DNA of 21,735 nucleotides from Caldithrix sp. GTDB taxonomy: Bacteria > KSB1 > UBA2214 > DYKH01. Where the stretch lies: assembly GCA_020722685.1 (NCBI GenBank), contig DYKH01000094.1:1-21735 (forward strand), read 5' to 3'. Below, piece by piece: positions 1-6,026 of the stretch. Within the stretch, counting starts at the first letter, position 1; the number at the start of each line of letters is the position of its first letter. Made by a program: the position numbers and the translations under genes. The notes below the pieces were generated by a model. It made no database searches, was not told where the DNA came from, and saw only the letters and a program-made list of their open reading frames with translations.

Positions 1-1
1 T

Positions 2-151
2 TTTAAGCAAGAACATCGCACCTTCCGGGACTGGTTTATCAGGGTGCCGGCTCTGATAAAGGGCATAGCCCGCCACCCAGAGTTACAGATGTCCCAATAC
101 TATTCACACCAAAGGGCGTGGGAGGTTGTCGCTGCCGAGCTTTCGGCTTAA
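2..151 (+). CDS. 3' end of an unrecognised protein (partial, runs off the left edge)
   Basis: A reading frame is open from base 2 to a TAA at 149-151 and gives 49 residues. The segment has normal protein composition, with amphipathic and aromatic stretches such as RTFRDWFIRVPALIKGIARH and a tail ending WEVVAAELSA. It lies upstream of the alkaline phosphatase in the same direction, about 240 bases away. I do not recognise the family from this fragment, so no function is given. The 238 bases between it and the next gene hold no convincing ORF. They contain one 8-bp inverted repeat (gggagaag at 200-207, cttctccc at 256-263) with a long loop, which I do not interpret. The fragment could be chance, but an open frame beginning exactly at the window edge suggests a real 3' end. 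Confidence 0.5.
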   Translation, partial: FKQEHRTFRDWFIRVPALIKGIARHPELQMSQYYSHQRAWEVVAAELSA

Positions 152-389
152 CTTATTCCTTTCAAAGAACAAAGACCGCCAAAAGAGATTCGGGGAGATG
201 GGAGAAGTATGCTACTATAGTCAAAACTTCAGGAAATCTTAGAGCTTTCAATGTGCTTCTCCCCTGATTTTCAACTGAAAAGCCAAGAATTCCCTGAATC
301 AGTAAACTCAATTCGGGCCTTTTTACGTGTCAAAGGCTTCTTAAAAACACCAAATTTTCATTTTAGAAATTCAGGGATAAACAAAAATC

Positions 390-1592
390 ATGAAAAAGCT
401 TCGTACACGTTTTCTCCTTAGCATTGCTACCACTGTATTACTTTTCTCCGTCATTGCTCTGCAGCTACAGGCGCAGTCACCCTATCCCACCATGGTCGAC
501 AAATTGCCCATGGGCATTGAAGGTCCGGTGAAGAATATCATATTCTTGATCGGCGACGGCATGAGCATCACGACTGTTTCGGCGGCGCGCATCAAGGCAG
601 TGGGCGTCTCCGGCATGCTGCAGATGGATCGGATGCCCATTGCAGGATTTGTGCGCACCAGTTCGGCTGATAAGCTGATTACGGACTCTGCCGCCGCCAG
701 CACCGCGATGGCCACCGGCTACAAGACCAATAATGGGATGATCGGCCAAACGCCGGATGGTGAGAACGTGATGACCATTCTGGAGGTGTGCCAAACGTTG
801 GGCAAATCCACCGGCTTGATAGCGACTTCATCCATCACCCATGCCACTCCGGCCGGCTTTGCCAGCCACGTCCCTGCCCGAGGCAGCCAAGCAATTATCG
901 CTGAACAACTGCTTGAGCATCGGATCAATGTGCTGTTGGGCGGCGGACTGGTCTACTTTGTTCCCCAATCGCAATCCGATAGCAAACGCGGCGATGATCG
1001 AGATCTGTTACAGGAAGCCAAGGATGCCGGATATGCCGTTTGCCAGAGCAAAGAGGCTATGTTGTCTTCTGAGAACAATTACATGCTGGGTTTGTTTGCG
1101 CCGGACGGGATGAAGACCGAGCCCCCCGAGCCTTCCCTTGCAGAGATGACGGAAAAGGCCTTGTCCCTGCTGACAAAAAACGACAGAGGCTTCTTCCTGA
1201 TGGTAGAGGGGAGCCAAATCGATTGGGCGAATCATCAGAATAATTTTGACAATGCTGTGAAACAGACTCTTGACTTCGATCTCGCTGTTGGTGTGGCTTT
1301 GGAATTCGCAGCGCAGTCGAAAAAGACCCTGGTGGTTTTAACGGCAGATCACGAAACCGGCACACTCACCTTGACCGGCGGAACAAGAGATGGCGCAAAG
1401 TTGGACTACGCTTGGAGCTCCAAAAGCCACACGCCTACCACTGTGCCGCTGTACGCTTTTGGGCCGGGGGCGGAGAAATTTTCCGGATTTCTGGAGAATA
1501 CCGACATACCAGTGGCAATGGCTCGATTGCTAAAAGTGGAGGATTTTCCCAAGATCGTCAAAAACCCGGAGGCGAAACGAGTTGCGGAATAG
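390..1592 (+). CDS. Secreted alkaline phosphatase (PhoA family)
   Basis: Hydrolyses phosphate monoesters outside the cytoplasm using a two-zinc, one-magnesium centre and a phosphoserine intermediate. The 400-residue product begins with a signal peptide (KKLRTR then a hydrophobic run, likely cleaved near residue 29). Family motifs appear in order: the metal Asp56 in LIGDGM; the nucleophile Ser100 in ITDSAAAST; His151 and Thr153 in THATPAGFASH; EGSQIDWANH at 273-282 (Glu273, Asp278, His282); TADHETG at 318-324 (Asp320, His321); and His347 in SKSHT. All expected catalytic and metal ligands are therefore present. Length is typical for the compact bacterial members. The ATG follows a modest purine-rich site (cagggata). 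No Pho-box-like repeat was seen upstream. It stands alone, followed by a MITE-like repeat. Confidence 0.95.
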   Translation: MKKLRTRFLLSIATTVLLFSVIALQLQAQSPYPTMVDKLPMGIEGPVKNIIFLIGDGMSITTVSAARIKAVGVSGMLQMDRMPIAGFVRTSSADKLITDSAAASTAMATGYKTNNGMIGQTPDGENVMTILEVCQTLGKSTGLIATSSITHATPAGFASHVPARGSQAIIAEQLLEHRINVLLGGGLVYFVPQSQSDSKRGDDRDLLQEAKDAGYAVCQSKEAMLSSENNYMLGLFAPDGMKTEPPEPSLAEMTEKALSLLTKNDRGFFLMVEGSQIDWANHQNNFDNAVKQTLDFDLAVGVALEFAAQSKKTLVVLTADHETGTLTLTGGTRDGAKLDYAWSSKSHTPTTVPLYAFGPGAEKFSGFLENTDIPVAMARLLKVEDFPKIVKNPEAKRVAE

Positions 1593-1607
1593 CAGATGTT
1601 GTAGGTG

Positions 1608-1778
1608 TTTAGCCAATTGAAAGAAGTGTCATCTCGAATCCACCTCGGCGGATGAGAAATCTTCGAGCGACGAGCTCGAACAACTCGTAAAATCCGGAAG
1701 AGATAGATTCCTCCCTGTAGTCGAATCACGTTATAGTGCGCCTGGACGCAATGACACTTCTTGCTTCGAATGGCTAAA
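1608..1778. repeat. MITE-like inverted-repeat element
   Basis: Two arms face each other. TTTAGCCA at 1608-1615 pairs with TGGCTAAA at 1771-1778, and the perfect 12-mer AAGAAGTGTCAT at 1621-1632 pairs with ATGACACTTCTT at 1751-1762. Inside lie smaller complementary pieces (gagaaatct near 1654, agattcctc near 1707) and the palindromic text cgagcgacgagctcg. The whole can fold into one long cruciform or RNA hairpin. It holds no ORF. Its general pattern (GTCAT... ends, gagaaatct interior) resembles the short palindromic repeats scattered in many FCB and environmental genomes. It sits between two convergent genes and overlaps the stop of the minus-strand membrane protein, so it could also act as a bidirectional terminator. 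Confidence 0.6.
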
Positions 1779-2361
1779 TTGTTACGCCACTTTCAATGTC
1801 TCCTCTCAGTACTTTGAAGGCCGTTATTGTGCTGTTAATGTAAGTGTGCGTTAACGCCACCCAAGCCCGGTAGCAAATCCAAGCCAAAAACGCGCCCGCA
1901 ACTCCCAAAGCAAAACAAATCACCACCAGGAGAGGGACAGTGAAAGCATGGAGCGTGCGAATACACACAAGGAGCATCGAGGCGATCGTGATCATGATGA
2001 AATTCAGAAATCCTGCCCGAGCGATTCGGAGGCGACTTCGGGTATATTCCAGTTGATCGTAAGAGTCCTTTGATTTGTGTAAAATATAAAATCGCATGGC
2101 CAGAAACGGCGGGAGACCGTGCAAGTCATGCTCCTTTCGCAGCCGATGATCGGCGGGGATGAAAGCGATGTCAGCCAACCTGTCGATTAGTATTCCCAGA
2201 ATGTATCCCGCTGCCAGCGCCGGCAGGGCCATGTCAAGGGTGAGAATCTTATCAATCGGCAGCTTCTCCGGGCCTACGATGGTGAGCACGAATAGGCCAA
2301 CCCAGATCAAGGAGTGAAAGCCGATGATGACAAGCTCAACGAAGATGCTGGTGGTGTTCAT
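1774..2361 (-). CDS. Four-helix integral membrane protein, unknown function
   Basis: The 195-residue product has about four hydrophobic segments, near residues 5-28, 44-60, 116-132 and 140-165. Between the second and third is a hydrophilic stretch rich in charged residues (ADHRLRKEHDLHG and DQLEYTRSRLRIARAG). The pattern suggests an inner-membrane protein with a basic cytoplasmic loop. The start is supported by AGGAG (minus strand, 2369-2373) seven bases before the ATG. It lies 55 bases after the xylulokinase stop on the same strand and may be co-transcribed with it, though no functional link is evident. I do not recognise a named family. The stop codon lies inside the right arm of the neighbouring inverted repeat. 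Confidence 0.75.
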   Translation of the reverse strand: MNTTSIFVELVIIGFHSLIWVGLFVLTIVGPEKLPIDKILTLDMALPALAAGYILGILIDRLADIAFIPADHRLRKEHDLHGLPPFLAMRFYILHKSKDSYDQLEYTRSRLRIARAGFLNFIMITIASMLLVCIRTLHAFTVPLLVVICFALGVAGAFLAWICYRAWVALTHTYINSTITAFKVLRGDIESGVTI

Positions 2362-2416
2362 GGTTCAACTCCTATGAAAGGTTCAGCCTCTCGCCATGCC
2401 AAGGAGGACATTCTGA

Positions 2417-3994
2417 CTATGCCTTCATTCTCATTCTTAACGCAAAGGGATCGGCTGCGGAACTTTTTCCACGCACCCTTTCACTCAAAGCTTTGAACAA
2501 CTCCTTTTGTGCCTGATAGCGGGCCACATGCGTCGGCACCGGCTTTTTCCGCTTTGCTTCATCCATGATGACGAACGGCGCAACGACCTCGTTTAGTTCG
2601 ACCTTTTCGCCCAATTCATTAAGATAGACCCAGGCAGCGTGCAGCGCTGCGCCCAAAGCAGCCCCTTCGCCTTCCACGGGAACCGCCTCGGCTTCGAAGA
2701 TATCGGCAATGGTCTGGCACCAAACCTCGGACTGCGCCAAGCCACCCGTCAGGCGGATTTCTTTCGCCTTGACCGGCATTTTCCTAAAGCCGTCATACAG
2801 ATTGAGCACATGTCCCTCTAAGACAGCTCGGCAAAGTTTCTCGCGGCTGAAATCATCCAGGCCAAAGCCGAAATAGATCGGCGCCGCCAAGGGGACATCC
2901 GGCGTGCGTTCGCCGATGTACCAAGGAATCAGCGTTCGTCCTTCGTTGCCCACCGGAACCGTTTGCACGATTTCATTAAAAGCCTGATGCGAGAGATTGA
3001 ATTGCTCCAAGATTGCGTTATAGCCATTAGCCAAATTGGAGACACAAAGTAACGGCAGGTAATGGCCGGTGCTGTCACAAAAGGCGGCGATCTCGCCGGA
3101 AGGATCGATGTACGGCTCGCGCAAGAAGGTATAGGCTGTGCCGCTGGTCCCCAAGCTGACGGTGACGATGCCCGGGACAACGTTGCCCGTTCCAACTGCA
3201 CCATACATGTTATCCCCACTGCCGGCATCGATCCGGCAATTGGGGTCAAATCCGTATTTCGCTGCCAGGCGCTTGCCGATCTTGCCGATACTTTGGTAGG
3301 AAGGTTGGAGGGGTGGAATCTTTCCCGCCAAATTGGGGGAGATGGCCTGCATTGCCTTTTGCGACCACTGTCCCGTGCCGGGATGCCAGAGCGCCATGCC
3401 GGAGGTATCGCCGGGTTCCATCACTCGTACGCCGCCCTCTTTGCCGCCGGTCAGCCACCAATTGACGAAATTATGCACCAAAAAACAGGTCGCGGTCTTG
3501 GCAAAAGCTTCCGGCTCGTGACGGGCAAAGTGGAAAATCTTTGCCGCGGTATAGCCGGTTCGCTGGCTATTACCGACTTGTTTGATCATCTCCTCCAGTC
3601 CGCCAACAGCTTCGGTGAGGAGAGCGCATTCCTCTTCGGTGCTAAAATCGTTCCAGAGCTTGCTGCGGGCTCGGGTCAAATTACCGGCTGCATCCAGCGT
3701 GACCAGACCATGCTGTTGCCCTGAGACGGACATGGCCTTGATGCGCTGCTGTGGAAGGTCCGACTCTTGCAGGCGAGAGAACAGCACCTCCAAAGCCTCG
3801 ATCCACATCGTGGGATCGGATTCGGAAACACCTTCTCCCAAGCCTTGAATGACGCCGTTCTTGGTTTGATATTGCGGCAAATCGGCGTCGTAGCTTATGG
3901 CGTCTTTATAGATTACTTGTCCGGCATCCTGATCGATAATGACCAGTTTGGTGCCTTGGGTCGAGCTATCGATGCCGGCGAAGAGGTTTAGCAT
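2417..3994 (-). CDS. xylB: Xylulokinase-like FGGY carbohydrate kinase
   Basis: Phosphorylates a pentulose, most likely D-xylulose, with ATP to feed the pentose phosphate pathway; cytoplasmic. From the chosen start the protein has 525 residues. The N-terminal ATPase-fold motif is AGIDSSTQGTK (Asp9). SVSGQQHGLV (89-98) is the xylulokinase-type substrate-domain motif. DAGSGDNMYGAVG carries the presumed catalytic base Asp261. LGTSGT (281-286) and LTGGLAQSEVWCQ in the C-terminal half are FGGY signatures for nucleotide binding. The frame extends nine codons upstream to an ATG at 4021, but the ATG at 3994 is preceded by GGAGG at four-base spacing, so I take 3994. No xylose isomerase or transporter lies nearby, so the exact sugar is inferred from motifs only. 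Confidence 0.88.
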   Translation of the reverse strand: MLNLFAGIDSSTQGTKLVIIDQDAGQVIYKDAISYDADLPQYQTKNGVIQGLGEGVSESDPTMWIEALEVLFSRLQESDLPQQRIKAMSVSGQQHGLVTLDAAGNLTRARSKLWNDFSTEEECALLTEAVGGLEEMIKQVGNSQRTGYTAAKIFHFARHEPEAFAKTATCFLVHNFVNWWLTGGKEGGVRVMEPGDTSGMALWHPGTGQWSQKAMQAISPNLAGKIPPLQPSYQSIGKIGKRLAAKYGFDPNCRIDAGSGDNMYGAVGTGNVVPGIVTVSLGTSGTAYTFLREPYIDPSGEIAAFCDSTGHYLPLLCVSNLANGYNAILEQFNLSHQAFNEIVQTVPVGNEGRTLIPWYIGERTPDVPLAAPIYFGFGLDDFSREKLCRAVLEGHVLNLYDGFRKMPVKAKEIRLTGGLAQSEVWCQTIADIFEAEAVPVEGEGAALGAALHAAWVYLNELGEKVELNEVVAPFVIMDEAKRKKPVPTHVARYQAQKELFKALSERVRGKSSAADPFALRMRMKA

Positions 3995-4076
3995 AAAGCC
4001 TCCGGGAGGGAGTGTTGGCACAGATGAGCACTATCCTGCTAAATCGAACTGTAAATCTGCAAAGTAATGGAGTACC

Positions 4077-4191
4077 GGAGTGATGGAGTAATGGAGCGTT
4101 GTGAGTTTGGAGAGCAACGCCAATAGTGAGCGTCACGAAAACATTGACCATTGAGTCATCAGCGCTGCGAGCGCCATCCCTCCATCACTCC
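4077..4191. repeat. GGAGTGATGGA inverted repeat in a spacer
   Basis: The 11-mer GGAGTGATGGA at 4077-4087 is perfectly inverted as TCCATCACTCC at 4181-4191. Around the left arm is a short imperfect tandem of an (A)ATGGAGT-type unit (roughly 4066-4096), and the right arm continues into CTTAGCTCCATC. The spacer between the xylulokinase start and the small HTH gene (about 275 bases) holds no other gene. This looks like a degenerate small mobile or palindromic repeat, but it could be simple low-complexity sequence. Confidence 0.4.
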
Positions 4192-4269
4192 TTAGCTCCA
4201 TCGCCGACTGTGTCGGCATCCACATACTCCGGATCACCTGCCCCCCAAAGCGTCAAGAACCGGCCGGCC

Positions 4270-4446
4270 TTACTTCCCCAATGCTTTTTTGATCTTTGCA
4301 GCGGTTTCCGGTGAGTAATAGTTGCACACACCTTTCTTGGCGTCAGGCTGGATGTTGGCCTCCTTGACCGCCTTTTTGACTGCGTTTTCGGAAACTCCCC
4401 ATTCTTTTGCCAACTTGCCGAGCGTGGATAGGTCCTGGGTAGCCAT
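4270..4446 (-). CDS. 58-residue HTH-like DNA-binding protein
   Basis: A minus-strand ORF of 58 codons plus TAA begins at an ATG preceded by GAGGTG at normal spacing (4451-4456). The product starts MATQDLSTLGKLAKEWGVSE and continues NAVKKAVKEANIQ. LAKEWGVSENAVKKAVKEAN reads as a helix-turn-helix: a first helix, a GVS turn and a Lys-rich second helix. After it comes a conserved-looking CNYYSPETAAKIKKAL helix. The basic C-terminus (KIKKALGK) fits nucleic-acid binding. Residues such as LAKE.GVS are typical of MerR/excisionase-like winged HTH folds, but I cannot assign a family. It is probably a small transcription regulator or nucleoid-type protein. It is transcribed away from the selenoprotein cluster and toward xylB, 275 bases away. 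Confidence 0.65.
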   Translation of the reverse strand: MATQDLSTLGKLAKEWGVSENAVKKAVKEANIQPDAKKGVCNYYSPETAAKIKKALGK

Positions 4447-4708
4447 CTTTCACCTCACTGAATTTAGGTTGTTGTTCTCTCCATTATCAAGGAACTGGGA
4501 AAAAATAGAGCATTTTTGCCAATCATGCAACTTATTTGTGATTGCCCTGCGGCTTTTGTTGCCGTCCGGATCAACTATTTCAAGGCGCGCAAAATGCACC
4601 AATGGCATTCCCGCAAAGAATAGGGATGAAATATTACTTCATCCTCAATTGTTGTGGCCTGTGCATAATTATTGTCGAAGGGGGATGAATCTTGTAGGAG
4701 CATTGCGC

Positions 4709-5509
4709 ATGCGATCCATAGTCAGACTCTTTTGGGCGTTGTTGATCTTTTGCACCGCCTACTCCGCTTCGGCAATCGTTTCGGTCGGCGATCCGGCCCC
4801 TGACTTTACCTTGACCGACACGGATGGAAAAACCATACAGCTTTCGGCCTATCGCGACACGGTTGTAGTGCTGTTTTTTCTCGGCTATTCCTGACACATT
4901 TGTTTAGCGGAGGGTCCGCGTTTTGAGCCGAATATACACAAGAAATATCTGCCACGTGGCGTCAAATGCATCGGAATTGACATATATGACGGCTCCGCCA
5001 GCGTGGTGAAGAGTCGATTCATCAGTGTCACCGGGGCAACCTACCCCATCGGAACTTTTGGCAGTGCGGTCGGACGGCTTTACGGAGTCAGCACGAGCAA
5101 TTTCCTGATCGTCGGTAAGGATGGCATCGTCAAGTACCTGGCAAGGCACTATGACGAGCCGGCGTTGCAGCAAAACCTGGATATTCTGACCAGCGACGTC
5201 GGCGACGATCCGGCTCCAGTCCTGCGACAATTCCTTCTGGAACAGAATTATCCCAATCCCTTCAATCCGAACACCCGCATCGATTTTGAGCTTGCTGTGA
5301 ATGAACCGGTTGCAGTAGAGTTGGCGATCTTTAATGTTGTGGGGCAAAAGGTGAGAATTCTGGTAGACCGTGAGCTAAGATCCGGATTCTATCACGCGTT
5401 CTGGGATGGGCGTATTGATTCAGGTGAGTTAGCTCCATCGGGAATCTATCTTTATACTTTGACGACAGCCGGATTAAGCGAAACCCGGCGCATGCTCTTC
5501 ATTCGTTAA
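4709..5509 (+). CDS. Putative selenoprotein: secreted thioredoxin-fold (redoxin/TlpA-like) protein with in-frame UGA and T9SS sorting domain
   Basis: The product has 266 residues if the TGA at 4892-4894 is read as selenocysteine (Sec62). Order of parts: signal peptide 1-22 (RSIVRLFWALLIFCTAYSASA); an AhpC/TSA-type entry (VGDPAPDFTLTDTDGKTI); the beta strand VVVLFFLGYS; Sec62-His-Ile-Cys65 at the redox site; GPRFEPNIHKKY and GVKCIGIDIYDGSAS; then YGVSTSNFLIVGKDGIV of the thioredoxin fold. A C-terminal Por/T9SS sorting domain follows from about residue 177 (NYPNPFNPNTRI, VVGQKVRILV, FWDGR, APSGIYLYTL). This implies export through the outer membrane. The ATG is chosen because AGGAG (4696-4700) lies eight bases upstream and a clean signal peptide follows; an ATG at 4685 in the same frame is possible. 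No other stop interrupts the frame. It is 13 bases upstream of the TlpA-like gene. The alternative is a nonsense mutation of a Cys codon. Confidence 0.75.
4892..4919 (+). promoter_or_regulatory. Candidate bacterial SECIS element (UGA plus downstream hairpin)
   Basis: TGA at 4892-4894 is followed by C, a context favourable to readthrough. Beginning 12 bases later is a perfect hairpin: GCGGA (4907-4911), loop GGG (4912-4914), TCCGC (4915-4919). The loop starts 17 bases after the TGA. Known bacterial SECIS elements sit inside the coding region just after UGA, with a short stem and a G in the first two loop positions at about this distance; the E. coli fdhF element has nearly the same spacing. 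It would recruit SelB with Sec-tRNA. The hairpin also encodes LAEGPR, so coding constraint could contribute to it. No selA, selB, selC or selD is in the window. Confidence 0.6.
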
Positions 5510-5522
5510 CACGAAAGTAAAG

Positions 5523-6026
5523 ATGAAAACCATCCGTTATTTGTGCTTCATTGGCCTTGCGTTGGGCATTTTTACGCAAACGACCGCGCTGGAAAAAGCC
5601 ATTCCCTTTGCATTACGCAACATCGATGGCGAGCTTGTGAATGTGGGCGACTATTTGGGCAAACAGCCGGTGGTCCTTGACTTTTGGGCCACCTGGTGCA
5701 AGCCGTGCGTTAAAAGCTTACCCGAGCTGCAGCGGATTTATCAAGAATTCAAGCCCGCCGGACTGGCGATCTTTGCGGTCAATGAAGATGGGCCGCGTAG
5801 CCTTTCCAAAGTGGCGCCTTTTGCCAAGTCGCATGGCCTCACACTCTCTGTGCTGTTAGACGAAACGGGCGATGTGTTGAACAAATATCAAGCGAGCGGA
5901 CTCCCCACCACCGTCTTGATCAACAAGCGAGGGGAGATCGTCCTGACTTTGTTAGGCTATCGACCTGGGGACGATCAAAAACTGCGCACCGCCATCAAGT
6001 CCCTGGTGGAGGCGCACCGGCCTTGA
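5523..6026 (+). CDS. TlpA/ResA-like periplasmic thioredoxin
   Basis: A thiol-disulfide oxidoreductase of the TlpA/ResA/CcmG type. The 167-residue protein has an N-terminal signal or anchor segment (residues 5-22), then the redoxin entry IPFALRNIDGELVNVGDYLGK. The strand VVLDFWATWCKPC carries the redox pair Cys59-Cys62. The cis-proline is in SGLPTT (Pro128), and the closing strands are VLINKRGEIV and LLGYRPG. Length is typical for ResA. The family reduces CxxCH cysteines of apocytochrome c before haem ligation, or other envelope disulfides; the cytochrome c synthase encoded about 2 kb downstream fits the first role. It lies 13 bases after the selenoprotein, and its TGA overlaps the next start (TTGA), so the three genes probably form one operon. 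Confidence 0.93.
   Translation: MKTIRYLCFIGLALGIFTQTTALEKAIPFALRNIDGELVNVGDYLGKQPVVLDFWATWCKPCVKSLPELQRIYQEFKPAGLAIFAVNEDGPRSLSKVAPFAKSHGLTLSVLLDETGDVLNKYQASGLPTTVLINKRGEIVLTLLGYRPGDDQKLRTAIKSLVEAHRP

Noticed and set aside
200..263. 8-bp inverted repeat upstream of the alkaline phosphatase as a terminator
   Set aside because: The loop is about 48 bases and no T-run follows; it may be chance.
3062..3724. 220-codon plus-strand ORF
   Set aside because: It is a shadow of the xylulokinase, whose motifs are complete on the minus strand.
4322..4708. Long N-terminal extension of the frame leading into the selenoprotein
   Set aside because: The stretch is antisense to the small HTH gene, has no protein-like pattern, and the signal peptide and ribosome site place the start at 4709.
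4892..4894. TGA reassigned genome-wide (as Gly or Trp) instead of a local recoding
   Set aside because: Several intact genes in the window end in TGA with tight overlaps to the next start (6024, 16548, 17042) or at a natural C-terminus (11097, 18895), so TGA works as stop here.
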